Assembly (NCBI RefSeq): GCF_001513965.1
Contig: NZ_KQ948019.1
Coordinates: 148,008-212,007, forward strand
Reading direction: 5' to 3'
Origin: Streptomyces cellostaticus
Lineage (GTDB): Bacteria > Actinomycetota > Actinomycetes > Streptomycetales > Streptomycetaceae
DNA: 64,000 bases
Shown: positions 37,879 to 48,883 of the stretch, in pieces
Layout of the letters: the number at the start of each line of letters is the position of its first letter
Position numbering within the stretch: the first letter of the stretch is position 1
Notes under the pieces: generated by a model
What the model saw: the letters and a program-made list of their open reading frames with translations, nothing else
The model's database searches: none
What the model was told of the DNA's origin: nothing
Translations under genes and position numbers: made by a program

Positions 37879-38466
37879 TCAGACGGTAGACGGCGGCAGC
37901 GGCAGTGGCAGCCCGGGTAGTCCGTCCAGGCTGGTCGCGATGTGCTCCTTCTTCGTGAAGTACGCGCTCAGCGAGGCGTCGTCCTCGCGTGCGAAGCGCT
38001 TTCCATGCAGGTCACGGTCCTCCTCGTAGGCCATGTAGGGGACCGCGTAGCCGCAGGTGTCCCGCACCAGTTCGGCGTGGACGACGATGATCGCGCGCAG
38101 CCCGTGCAGGCTCGGGTCGATGCCCGGGAAGTGGGGGAGCAGCTCCTTGAAGCGCGGGTCGTCCCGGAAGACCGGCTCGCCCCGGCCGTGCACCCGCACG
38201 ATGTTCGGCGGACCCTGGAAGGCGCACCACATGAGGGTGATCCGGCCGTTCTCCCGCAGGTGCGCGACGGTCTCGGCGTTGGACCCGGCGAAGTCGAGGT
38301 ACGCCACGGTGCGTTCGTCGAGCACGGCGAAGGAGCCCTTGAGGCCCTTGGGGGAGAGGTTGACGGTGCCGTCGCCGGAGAGCGGCGCGGTCGCCGTGAA
38401 GAAGAGGGGCTGCTCCTCGATGAACGTCCGGAGCCTGCCGTCTATGCGCTCATAGGTCTTTCCCAT
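37879..38466 (-). CDS. Pyridoxamine-5'-phosphate-oxidase-fold protein
   Basis: A 195-residue protein with the split-barrel FMN-binding fold. The region PLFFTATAPLSGDGTVNLSPKG, then GSFAVLDERTVAYLDFAGSNAETVAHLRENG and GPPNIVRVHGRGEPVFRDDP, is typical of the PNPOx-related group that binds FMN or F420. An in-frame start at 38535 exists, but ATG 38466 gives the conserved MGKTYERIDGRLRTFIEEQP. The true function is unknown; it may be a flavin- or F420-dependent reductase. No strong ribosome-binding site is seen for either start. Confidence 0.82.
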   Translation of the reverse strand: MGKTYERIDGRLRTFIEEQPLFFTATAPLSGDGTVNLSPKGLKGSFAVLDERTVAYLDFAGSNAETVAHLRENGRITLMWCAFQGPPNIVRVHGRGEPVFRDDPRFKELLPHFPGIDPSLHGLRAIIVVHAELVRDTCGYAVPYMAYEEDRDLHGKRFAREDDASLSAYFTKKEHIATSLDGLPGLPLPLPPSTV

Positions 38467-38587
38467 GTCTGACGATGATCGACGGAAGTCGTTCGCGTGT
38501 CTAACGAATTTCCGGAACTGCTCGGCCGGATCCATCGCGGCCGCCCCGGCCGGCGCTTCCTCGGGGCGGCCACGGCTGCCTGTCAGC

Positions 38588-39442
38588 TCACTTGGTGAGC
38601 GTGCAGGCGGCCAGCGCGTCCAGCCCGGTCGGCTTGGTCCCCTTGCGGCCGATGGAGAGGGCGATGCGGTCGATGGTGGAGACCCGCTTGTCCTTCAGCG
38701 GGCCGAGGATCGCGTTGTTGACGAAGTTCGGCCCGCCCTGGCCCACGGTGTTCGCCAGCCGTGTGTTGGCCTCCTGGATCTGGGTCTGGAGGAGGGCGAG
38801 GTTGCGGTCCACCTCGGCCTTCGCGGAGGCCGGGACGGCCGGCAGCCTGGAGGCCACGTCCGGGCAGGTGATCGTGCCCGCCGCGCTGCTGCTGCCGGCC
38901 GCCGTGCCGCCGCCCGACTGCTGGTTCGCCCCGGTGCCCGGAGCGGCAGGGGCGGACGCCTTGCCGCCGCCTGCGTTCGCACCTGCGGCCCCGCCCGCGT
39001 TCAGGGCGCACGGCGCCAGCGCGTCCAGCCCGGTCGGCTTGGTCCCCTTGCGGCCGATGGAGAGGGCGATGCGGTCGATGGTGGAGACGCGCTTGTCCTT
39101 GAGGGGGCCGAGGATCGCGTTCTGCACGAAGTTGGGTCCGCCCTGGCCCACGGTGTTCCTCAGCCGTGTGTTGGCCTCCTGGATCTGGGTCTGGAGGAGG
39201 GTGAGGTTGCGGTCCACCTCGGCCTGGGCGGAGGCCGGAATCGCGGGCAGCTGCGACTTCACGTCGGGGCAGGTGATGGTGCCGGGGCTCGCGAGGGTGC
39301 GGGCGTCGGTGGCGCCGTTGCTCTTGGCGGGCGTCCCGGCGAGGGCGGAACCGGCGATCACCGCGCCGGAGAGCACCACGGCGGCAGCGCCGCCGATGAT
39401 CGCCACGCGACGCTTGTTGTACTTCGGAAGTGCCCTGGACAT
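38588..39442 (-). CDS. Secreted protein of two near-identical 92-residue domains
   Basis: A 284-residue protein of no recognised family. A membrane or signal segment lies at about 13-35 (VAIIGGAAAVVLSGAVIAG). It is followed by two copies of a domain starting TITCPDV (about 55-147 and 190-281). Each copy contains LLQTQIQEANTRL, NTVGQGGPNFV, NAILGPLKDKRVSTIDRIA and RKGTKPTGLDALA, and is bracketed by one cysteine at each end. The two are joined by a Gly/Ala/Ser-rich linker of about 40 residues. The DNA copies are also highly similar, so the duplication is recent or homogenised. A disulfide per domain is plausible. It is divergent from argG. Confidence 0.82.
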   Translation of the reverse strand: MSRALPKYNKRRVAIIGGAAAVVLSGAVIAGSALAGTPAKSNGATDARTLASPGTITCPDVKSQLPAIPASAQAEVDRNLTLLQTQIQEANTRLRNTVGQGGPNFVQNAILGPLKDKRVSTIDRIALSIGRKGTKPTGLDALAPCALNAGGAAGANAGGGKASAPAAPGTGANQQSGGGTAAGSSSAAGTITCPDVASRLPAVPASAKAEVDRNLALLQTQIQEANTRLANTVGQGGPNFVNNAILGPLKDKRVSTIDRIALSIGRKGTKPTGLDALAACTLTK

Positions 39443-39545
39443 GCGACTGCCTCACTTGGGTCAGGAGTGGGTTGTGATCAACGCGGCGCCAGCGTTCGGT
39501 GGGGAGTACGGGAAAGCGGTTGCCGTTGTTCAAGCGACCCGAGAA

Positions 39546-39594
39546 TTGACGAATCATGCAGAGCTCTGCATACTCATGCATGTCAGTGAATGCA
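39546..39594 (+). promoter_or_regulatory. argG promoter with overlapping ARG boxes
   Basis: TTGACG (39546-39551), a 17-bp spacer and CATACT (39569-39574) form the promoter. TGCAGAGCTCTGCA (39557-39570) and TGCATACTCATGCA (39567-39580) are both perfect 5-4-5 inverted repeats with the ArgR box spacing. A further TGCA-containing half lies at 39589-39594. They cover the spacer, the -10 and the start region, a strong repression layout. Confidence 0.82.
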
Positions 39595-39610
39595 GTGTGA
39601 GGAGAAACCC

Positions 39611-42276
<2,666 letters not shown>

Positions 42277-42295
42277 GCACCCGCAGCAGAGCAAA

Positions 42296-42324
42296 AAGGG
42301 CCCGGACACTCCGTCCGGGCCCTT
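42296..42324 (+). terminator. Intrinsic terminator of argGH
   Basis: A perfect 12-bp stem, AAGGGCCCGGAC / GTCCGGGCCCTT, with a 5-nt loop. It is preceded by an A-run (42293-42297) and starts 20 nt after the argH stop. Confidence 0.9.
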
Positions 42325-42469
42325 CGTGCTGCCCGGACCGCTCGATAACGGATGAGATTCGGCCACTGTCCAAAACCTTGACGCTTGCGTACCCGGAGGT
42401 AACTATTCCGGTTACTGGTTCGGCATTGCCGAACGCCGGTCGATCACAGTCGAGCATGAAAGGGACGTC

Positions 42470-43297
42470 ATGCGCGCGAGACGTACACGACGGACAGCCC
42501 GCCTCCTCGCCGTCACCGCGGTGGCCGCGCTCTGCGCTCTCGGCCTCACGGCCCCCGCGAGCGCAGCCGACACCCCGCCGCCCGGCGCCAACGACTGGTC
42601 CTGCAAGCCGGACTCGACGCATCCACAGCCGGTGGTCCTGGTGAACGGCACCTTCAAGACCTCGTACGAGAACTGGCTGACCCTGTCGCCCGCGCTCGCG
42701 CAAGCCGGTTACTGCGTCTTCTCCTTCGAGTACGGCGACCTGGAGACCGCCCCGATCCCGGACTCCGCGGCCGAACTGCGTGACTTCGTGAACGCCGTGC
42801 TCGGCGCGACCGGCGCCAAGAGGGTCGACATCGTCGGCCACAGCCAGGGCGGCATGATGCCCCGCTACTACGTGAAGTTCCTCGGAGGCGCGACCAAGGT
42901 CGACGACCTCGTCGGCATCGTGCCCTCCAACCACGGCACCTCCAACCCGCTCGCCCTCGCCGCCGGCGCCACCGTGTGCCCTTCCTGCGTCGACCAGACC
43001 GCGGGCTCGGACTTCCTGCAGAGGCTCAACTCGGACCCCGAGACCCCGGTCGGCCCGGACTACACGGCGATCGCCACCCGCTACGACGAGGTCGTGCTGC
43101 CGTACACCAGCGCCTTCCTCGACGGCCCGGCCGCCCATGTGACCAACGTGCTGCTCCAGGACCGCTGCCCGCTCGACATCACCGAACACGACCAGGCGCC
43201 CAAGTCCCCACTGGTGGAGCAGTGGGTGCTCAACGCCCTGGGGCGGAAGGGGCCGGCCGACCCCGCCTTCGTGCCGCGCTGCGTCAGCACGGGCTGA
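42470..43297 (+). CDS. Secreted alpha/beta-hydrolase lipase/esterase
   Basis: A 275-residue extracellular lipase-like enzyme. A Sec signal (RRTARLLAVTAVAALCALGL) ends at ASAAD, about residue 33. The catalytic nucleophile is in VDIVGHSQGGMMPRYYV, and PVVLVNGTFKTSYENWLTL gives the oxyanion region. An acid is expected near YTAIATRYDEVVLPY and the histidine in DITEHDQAPKSPLV. Cysteine pairs (CKPD...YCVF; CPSC) suggest disulfides. This is the Streptomyces LipA/EstA-like group. It stands alone after the argH terminator. Confidence 0.9.
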   Translation: MRARRTRRTARLLAVTAVAALCALGLTAPASAADTPPPGANDWSCKPDSTHPQPVVLVNGTFKTSYENWLTLSPALAQAGYCVFSFEYGDLETAPIPDSAAELRDFVNAVLGATGAKRVDIVGHSQGGMMPRYYVKFLGGATKVDDLVGIVPSNHGTSNPLALAAGATVCPSCVDQTAGSDFLQRLNSDPETPVGPDYTAIATRYDEVVLPYTSAFLDGPAAHVTNVLLQDRCPLDITEHDQAPKSPLVEQWVLNALGRKGPADPAFVPRCVSTG

Positions 43298-43359
43298 ACC
43301 GCACCGGGCTGGGTAGATTGGTGCAGAATCAGCCTCCGCCGATCGTGCAGGGAGTTCGC

Positions 43360-44331
43360 ATGCCGTTCAGCCGCCTGGCCGCCGCGACCACACCCACCGC
43401 GCACATCGGACTCGGCCTGGCCGCCGTCGGCCGACCGGGCTACATCAACCTCGGCCGGGAGGACGACCTCCCGGCCGAGCGCACCGTGGACGCCCTGCGC
43501 GACCGCACCCATGAGCTGCTCGACGCCGCCTACGCCCAGGGCGTGCGCTACTTCGACGTCGCCCGCTCCTACGGCCGCTCCGAGGAGTTCCTCGCCGACT
43601 GGCTGAACGCCCGCCCGGACATCGACGACGTGGTCGTCGGCAGCAAGTGGGGCTACACCTACACCGCCGGCTGGTCCACCGACGCCGAACAGCACGAGGT
43701 GAAGGACCACAGCCTGGCGACGTACGAGCGGCAGCGCGCCGAGACCGACGCGCTGCTCGGCGACCGGCTCGACCTCTACCAGATCCACTCGGTGACCCCG
43801 GACAGTCCCGCCCTCACCGACAAGGAACTCCACGCCAGGCTCGCCGAAGCGGCCGCCGAGGGCCTCAGTATCGGCTTCTCCACCAGCGGCCCCGCCCAGG
43901 CCGACGCGATCCGCGCCGCCCTCGAGGTGACGGTCGACGGCGAGCCCCTCTTCCGTACCGTCCAGTCGACGTACAACGCCCTGGAGACCTCGGCGGGACC
44001 CGCGCTCGCCGAGGCGCACGACGCCGGACTGACCGTGATCGTCAAGGAGGGCATGGCCAACGGCCGGCTCGCCGCGCCGCACGCCCCGGACGTGCTGAAG
44101 GCCGTGGCCGAGGAGACCTTCCTCGGCTGCGACGCCGTGGCGCTCGCCCTGATCCTGCGCCTGCCCTGGACAGGTGTCGTCCTCTCCGGCGCGGCGACCG
44201 TCACCCAGCTCGCCTCCAACCTCCACGCGCCCGTCGTGGACCTGGACGTGGACCAGCTGGCCCGCCTCGCCACCCTGGCCGAGGACCCGCGTGCCTACTG
44301 GGAGCGGCGCGGACAGCTGCCCTGGCACTGA
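43360..44331 (+). CDS. Aldo/keto reductase
   Basis: A 323-residue NADPH-dependent oxidoreductase of the AKR superfamily. Characteristic elements are the catalytic tyrosine segment GVRYFDVARSYGRSEEFLA, the lysine in VVVGSKWGYTY, DLYQIHSVTP and the late VIVKEGMANGRL and LSGAATVTQLASNL coenzyme-binding stretch. The HS of QIHS takes the place of the usual H. The substrate is unknown. ATG 43360 follows GGGAG at good spacing. It is upstream of a TetR/MFS pair but with its own spacing of 83 bp. Confidence 0.92.
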   Translation: MPFSRLAAATTPTAHIGLGLAAVGRPGYINLGREDDLPAERTVDALRDRTHELLDAAYAQGVRYFDVARSYGRSEEFLADWLNARPDIDDVVVGSKWGYTYTAGWSTDAEQHEVKDHSLATYERQRAETDALLGDRLDLYQIHSVTPDSPALTDKELHARLAEAAAEGLSIGFSTSGPAQADAIRAALEVTVDGEPLFRTVQSTYNALETSAGPALAEAHDAGLTVIVKEGMANGRLAAPHAPDVLKAVAEETFLGCDAVALALILRLPWTGVVLSGAATVTQLASNLHAPVVDLDVDQLARLATLAEDPRAYWERRGQLPWH

Positions 44332-44377
44332 CAGCCACCCGCACTGACCAGCGGCGATGAGTCACGCACGCCTACGA

Positions 44378-44417
44378 TGAGACAAAGATGTCTCACGTGG
44401 GCTACCCTTGTCTCATG
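44378..44417 (+). promoter_or_regulatory. TetR operator and probable leaderless promoter
   Basis: TGAGAC-N6-GTCTCA (44378-44395) is a perfect inverted repeat. A further GTCTCA half overlaps the ATG (44411-44416). TACCCT (44403-44408) with GAGACA (44379-44384), 18 bp apart, could be the promoter, placing transcription start at or next to ATG 44415. Confidence 0.62.
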
Positions 44418-44966
44418 GCCCTGGATCGTGACCATGTGCTGCGCAGCGCAGCCGCCCTGCTGACCCGCAAGTCCACGGCGACCATGGACGAGGTCGCCAA
44501 GGCTGCCGGAATCAGCCGGGCCACGCTGCACCGCCACTTCGCCGGACGCGACGCCCTGGTACGGGCACTGGAGGCGCTCGGCATCGCGGAGTGCGAGGCG
44601 GCGCTGGAGAGAGCCCGGCCGGAGGAGGGATCCACGGCCGAGGCCGTACGCCGGCTGGTGCGTGAGATCCAGCCGGCCGCAGGGCTGCTCGCCTTTCTGT
44701 ACGGCGAGAGTCAGCTGTGGGAGGGCGACCGGCAGAACGACGGCTGGCAGCGGCTCGACACCCGGATCGGCGCCCTGTTCCAGCGCGGACAGCAGAGCGG
44801 CGAGTTCCGCATCGACCTCACTCCCGTCTGGCTCACCGAAGCCCTGTACGGCCTGATCGCCTCCTGCGCCTGGGCCACTCTGGACGGCCGCGTGGCCTCC
44901 CGGGACTTCCCCACCATGGTCGCCGAACTGCTGCTCGGCGGCGCTCTACGAAGAGAGGAATCATGA
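44415..44966 (+). CDS. TetR-family repressor
   Basis: A 183-residue regulator. The HTH is TMDEVAKAAGISRATLHRHFAGRDALVRAL. The C-terminal ligand domain (about 60-180) includes RIDLTPVWLTEALYGLIASCAW. It presumably represses itself and the MFS exporter, whose ATG overlaps its stop (ATGA). ATG 44415 is preferred; ATG 44388 lies inside the operator palindrome. Confidence 0.92.
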   Translation: MALDRDHVLRSAAALLTRKSTATMDEVAKAAGISRATLHRHFAGRDALVRALEALGIAECEAALERARPEEGSTAEAVRRLVREIQPAAGLLAFLYGESQLWEGDRQNDGWQRLDTRIGALFQRGQQSGEFRIDLTPVWLTEALYGLIASCAWATLDGRVASRDFPTMVAELLLGGALRREES

Positions 44967-46486
44967 CCAGCACCCTGCAGCCGGCTCGCGCGGCGGAGGT
45001 GGAGAAGCGCCAGGGCCGCTGGCTCGCGCTCTCCGTCCTCGTCCTGGCCGTGCTGCTGGTGGCCGTCGACGCCACCGTCCTCGGCCTGGCGACGCCCTAC
45101 ATCAGCGAAGACCTCGACCCCTCCGGCACCCAGCTCCTGTGGATCGGTGACGTCTATTCCTTCGTCATCGCCGGTCTGCTGGTCTCCATGGGCAGCCTCG
45201 GCGACCGCATCGGCCGCAAGCGGATCCTGCTCGTCGGCGCCACCGCATTCGGCGCGATATCCGTCCTGAACGCCTACGCGACGACCCCCGAGCTGATGAT
45301 CCTGGCGCGGGCCCTGCTCGGTGTCGCGGGCGCCACCCTGATGCCCGCCACCCTCGCCCTGATCCGCAACCTCTTCCACGACCCGCGCGAGCGCAGCCTC
45401 GCCGTCGGCATCTGGGGCGCCACGGCGTCCGCCGGCACAGCGGTCGGCCCCATCGCGGGCGGATTCCTGCTCGAACACTTCTGGTGGGGCTCGGTCTTCC
45501 TCATCAACCTGCCGGTGATGGCGGTCCTGGTCCTCGTCGGCATCCGCACGCTGCCCGAGTCCCGCAACCCGAACCCCGGCCCCTGGGACCTGACCAGCGT
45601 CGTCCTGTCGCTCGTCGGCATGATCGCCGTCGTGTACGCGGTCAAGGAGGCCGCCACCCACGGCTTCACCCTGCCCACGCTCGCGGCGGCTCTGCTGGGG
45701 GCGACGGCCCTGTACGGCTTCGTGCACCGCCAGCTCACCATGCCGGCCCCGCTGCTGGACATGCGCCTGTTCCGGAGCCGTGGCTTCAGCGGAGCGGTCC
45801 TCGCCGACCTGCTGACCGTGCTCGGCATGTCGGGGCTGGTGTTCTTCCTCTCCCAGTATCTGCAACTCGTCCAGGGCAGGCGCCCGTTCGAGGCGGGCCT
45901 GGCCGAACTGCCCGCCGCCGTCGGCGCGGTGGCGGCCGGCCTGGTCGCGGGCCGCACGGCCCGGCGCTTCTCGGTCCGGGCGGTCGTCTCCGGCGGTCTG
46001 GCGGCCGTGGGCGTGGCCCTCGCCGTCCTCACGACCGTGGGCCGGTCGACGGGCTACCCGGTCCTCGGCGCCGCACTCCTGGTCGTCGGCATCGGTGCCG
46101 GCTTCTCCTTCACGGTGACGGCCGACGTGATCCTCTCCAGCGTCCCCAAGGACCAGGCGGGCGCCGCCTCCGCGGTCTCCGAGACGGCATACGAACTGGG
46201 CGCGGCCCTCGGCATCGCCCTGCTCGGCTCGATCGTGACCGGCGTCTACCGCGACTTCACGGGCCCGGCCGGAACCCCGGCAGCGGCCCACGAGTCACTG
46301 GGCGCAGCGGTCGAGGCATCGGCGAACATGCCCCCGCACACGGCCCAGGCCCTCCTGGACGCGGCCCGCGGATCCTTCGTCCACGGCCTGCAGATCGCCT
46401 CCGGCGCAGGAGCGGCAGTCCTCCTGGCAACGGCGGCGGCAGCATGGTTCCTGCTGAAGAACCAGAAACTGGAAAGCGCCGGGTGA
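44963..46486 (+). CDS. MFS drug exporter (DHA2/EmrB-QacA type)
   Basis: A 507-residue transporter with about 14 predicted membrane helices. Motif A is GSLGDRIGRKRILLVGA after helix 2. The first helix carries LLVAVDATVLGLATPYI with the family aspartate, and motif C-like GIWGATASAGTAVGPIAGG marks a drug/H+ antiporter. It ends in a short Lys-rich tail. It is coupled to the TetR gene by a 4-bp overlap, the usual layout for inducible efflux. Confidence 0.95.
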   Translation: MTSTLQPARAAEVEKRQGRWLALSVLVLAVLLVAVDATVLGLATPYISEDLDPSGTQLLWIGDVYSFVIAGLLVSMGSLGDRIGRKRILLVGATAFGAISVLNAYATTPELMILARALLGVAGATLMPATLALIRNLFHDPRERSLAVGIWGATASAGTAVGPIAGGFLLEHFWWGSVFLINLPVMAVLVLVGIRTLPESRNPNPGPWDLTSVVLSLVGMIAVVYAVKEAATHGFTLPTLAAALLGATALYGFVHRQLTMPAPLLDMRLFRSRGFSGAVLADLLTVLGMSGLVFFLSQYLQLVQGRRPFEAGLAELPAAVGAVAAGLVAGRTARRFSVRAVVSGGLAAVGVALAVLTTVGRSTGYPVLGAALLVVGIGAGFSFTVTADVILSSVPKDQAGAASAVSETAYELGAALGIALLGSIVTGVYRDFTGPAGTPAAAHESLGAAVEASANMPPHTAQALLDAARGSFVHGLQIASGAGAAVLLATAAAAWFLLKNQKLESAG

Positions 46487-46499
46487 CCGGAGCTACCCA

Positions 46500-46520
46500 G
46501 GGGCGCGGGGAACTGCGCGA
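46500..46520 (+). repeat. Dispersed repeat family A, copy 3
   Basis: GGGGCGCGGGGAACTGCGCG starts 14 bp after the MFS stop. It is followed by ACCACCACAACGCACCCGCA, the kind of tail seen after the other copies. It sits between two convergent genes. Confidence 0.65.
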
Positions 46521-46568
46521 ACCACCACAACGCACCCGCACCCGAGAACCGGCCGACCGCCAAAGGCG

Positions 46569-47240
46569 CTAGGCGGCCTTGGCCTTCGTCGCGTACATGT
46601 CCACGTACTCCTGCCCGGACAGCCGCATCACCTCAGCCATCACGGAATCGGTCACAGCCCGCAGCACATACCGATCCCGATCCATCCCCTCGTACCGGGA
46701 GAACTCCATCGCCTCACCGAACCGCACGGTCACGCGGCCGGGCCGCGGCATCCCCGCACCGCCCGGCTGCAACTTGTCCGTCCCGATCATCGCGAAGGGA
46801 ACCACGGGCGCGCCCGTCATCAGCGTCAGCCGCGCGATACCGGTACGCCCCCGGTACAGCCGTCCGTCCGGTGACCTCGTGCCCTCGGGGTAGATGCCGA
46901 AGATCCTGCCCTCCTCCAGCACGCGCCGCCCGGTCATCAGCGCAGCGACCCCGCCGCGACCGCCGTCGCGGTCCACCGGGATCATGCCGACGCCCGTGAA
47001 GAACCAGGCCATGAGCCGGCCCTTGAAACTCTTGCCGGTGACGTACTCGTCCTTGCCGATGAAGACGACCTGACGGTCGCAGACCAGGGGCAGGATCATC
47101 GAGTCGATGAAGGTCAGGTGATTACCGGCCAGAATGACCGGTCCCTCCCCGGGGATGTGCTCCACGCCCTCCACCTGTGGGCGGAACATCAGGCGCATGA
47201 TCGGTCCGAGCACTGCCTTGATGAGCGCGAAGCGGGACAA
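46569..47240 (-). CDS. 1-acylglycerol-phosphate acyltransferase-like protein (PlsC family)
   Basis: A 223-residue membrane-associated acyltransferase for phospholipid synthesis. The HX4D motif is AGNHLTFIDSMILP. The second block FFTGVGMIPVDRDG, the third IFGIYPEGTRSPDGRLYRGRTG and the fourth APVVPFAMIG are all in place. The start is TTG 47240, with GGAGG upstream on the minus strand at the right distance; no ATG or GTG nearby keeps the first helix (FALIKAVLGPIMRLMF). Confidence 0.91.
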   Translation of the reverse strand: MSRFALIKAVLGPIMRLMFRPQVEGVEHIPGEGPVILAGNHLTFIDSMILPLVCDRQVVFIGKDEYVTGKSFKGRLMAWFFTGVGMIPVDRDGGRGGVAALMTGRRVLEEGRIFGIYPEGTRSPDGRLYRGRTGIARLTLMTGAPVVPFAMIGTDKLQPGGAGMPRPGRVTVRFGEAMEFSRYEGMDRDRYVLRAVTDSVMAEVMRLSGQEYVDMYATKAKAA

Positions 47241-47607
47241 CGGGTCCTCCGATGTCGAGGGAAGCGATATGTGTCTGTGCAGGTGAGGACATTACTCGCG
47301 GCTACGGGGGATGCGCACATCGGGTACGCCCGGTTCACCGAGGTCTTACGCATTGTTGACGCGGGTTTACCTGCGGTGGCGCGCCGGAGTCCGCGTGACG
47401 CTCCGGCGACGATGTGACGGACATCGCGCGGAGCCCTCACTCTCCGGGTACCCGGCTCGCTCCCGTCGATGCCGACGGACCGTCACCTCTCGCCGCGCAC
47501 ACGCCATACGGTGTCACCCACGTGTTCGATCCGAGGTCTCCCGTCCGTCATGTGGACCGTCCTACGATCGGCGCGCACGGAAGCGGCAGGACGGCAGGAG
47601 GGCGCTC
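47241..47607. other. Intergenic region between acyltransferase and GDPD genes
   Basis: A 367-bp divergent region with no supported gene. An open frame spans it on the plus strand but begins without a family-like N-terminus. A ribosome-binding AGGAGG lies at 47596-47601 for the downstream gene. TTGTTGACGCGG (around 47355) and CCTACGATCGG (around 47562) contain promoter-like words but at unconvincing spacing. No repeat or RNA structure stands out. Confidence 0.5.
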
Positions 47608-48783
47608 ATGGACGGCGACCAGGCGAACGGGCAGAAGCAGGGAACGGGACGGCGGGCGCTGCTCGGCGCAGCGGTGCTCGGCGCGGGCGGAGCGGTCCTC
47701 GGACTGTCCGGCGCCGCCAGAGCGGCCGAGCCCCGGACCGCCGCGCACGGCGGGCGCGGGCTGAAGAGCCTGCCGGTGCCGACGATCATCGGCCACCGGG
47801 GTGCCAGCGGCTACCGCCCCGAGCACACCTTCGGCTCGTACAACCTGGCCCTCGACCTCGGCGCCGACGTCGTCGAGGCGGGCGACCTGGTGCCCACCAA
47901 GGACGGACACCTCGTCTGCCGCCACGAGCCGGAGATCGGCGGCACCACGGACGTCGCCGCGCACCCAGAGTTCGCCGACCGCAAGACCACCAAGCTCCTC
48001 GACGGCGTCTCCACCACCGGCTGGTTCACCGAGGACTTCACCCTCGCCGAGCTGAAGACGCTGCGTGCGGTCGAGCGCATCCCGGCCAATCGGCCGCACA
48101 ACACCCTCTACAACGGGCGGTGGGAGATCCCCACGTTCGAAGAGGTCCTGAAGTGGCAGGACGAGCAGACCCGCAAGCGCGGCAGGCAGGTCTGGATCTA
48201 CCCCGAGACCAAGCACCCCACCTACTTCCGCAAGCTGGGCCTCGGCCTGGAGGAGCGGGTGGCGAAGCTGCTGCGCAAGTACGGCAAGGACACCCGGAAC
48301 TCGCCGGTCATCCTGCAGTCCTTCGAGCCGAGCAGCATCCAGAAGCTGAACCAGCTGGTCGACAACCCGCTGGTGGTCCTGCTCTCCTCGGCCGCCGGCC
48401 GTCCCTACGACTTCGTCGAGGCGGGCGACCCGCGCACGGTGGCCGACCTGATCACGCCGAAGGGCCTCAGGGAGATAGCCGGCTACGCGCAGGGCATCGG
48501 CCCGACGCTGGACCTGATCATCCCGAAGAACGCCGACGGGACCCTGGCCGAGCCGACCACGCTGGTCGCCGACGCGCACAAGGTGGGCCTGATCCTGCAC
48601 CCCTACACCATGCGCAACGAGAACCCCTTCCTCCCGGCCGAGTACCGCAAGGGCACCGACGCGGACGCCTACGGTGACGTCTTCGGCGCCTTCAGGACGT
48701 ACTTCGCGACCGGCATCGACGGCGTCTTCACCGACAACGCCGACACCGGCGTGCTCGCCCGCGCCGACTTCCTGGCCGGCTGA
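47608..48783 (+). CDS. Exported glycerophosphodiester phosphodiesterase
   Basis: A 391-residue enzyme that hydrolyses glycerophosphodiesters to glycerol-3-phosphate and an alcohol, for phosphate or glycerol scavenging. A Tat-like signal (GRRALLGAAVLGAGGAVLGLS) ends at ARAAEP. The catalytic core has PTIIGHRGASGYRPEHT, ADVVEAGDLVPTKDGHLVCRHEPE, and IYPETKHPTYF, with the C-terminal FTDNAD of the barrel. The usual GADxxExDV pattern is present as EAGDLV. ATG 47608 follows a perfect AGGAGG. Confidence 0.92.
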   Translation: MDGDQANGQKQGTGRRALLGAAVLGAGGAVLGLSGAARAAEPRTAAHGGRGLKSLPVPTIIGHRGASGYRPEHTFGSYNLALDLGADVVEAGDLVPTKDGHLVCRHEPEIGGTTDVAAHPEFADRKTTKLLDGVSTTGWFTEDFTLAELKTLRAVERIPANRPHNTLYNGRWEIPTFEEVLKWQDEQTRKRGRQVWIYPETKHPTYFRKLGLGLEERVAKLLRKYGKDTRNSPVILQSFEPSSIQKLNQLVDNPLVVLLSSAAGRPYDFVEAGDPRTVADLITPKGLREIAGYAQGIGPTLDLIIPKNADGTLAEPTTLVADAHKVGLILHPYTMRNENPFLPAEYRKGTDADAYGDVFGAFRTYFATGIDGVFTDNADTGVLARADFLAG

Positions 48784-48883
48784 GCCCGCCGGCCCGTCAA
48801 CGGCGAGGCCGTACGGCCCCCCGTTCGGGCTGACTCCGCGCCGCCCCGGAAACCTGCCACCGGGTCGGCGCGTCGTTCCGCAT

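Noticed and set aside
25366..39610. Genomic island or prophage between argR and argG
   Set aside because: No integrase, transposase, tRNA gene or flanking direct repeat was seen, and codon use looks like that of the rest of the window.
47311..47607. N-terminal extension of the GDPD protein
   Set aside because: The extension is Arg-rich, unlike any signal peptide. ATG 47608 has a perfect AGGAGG and starts a normal Tat-like signal.
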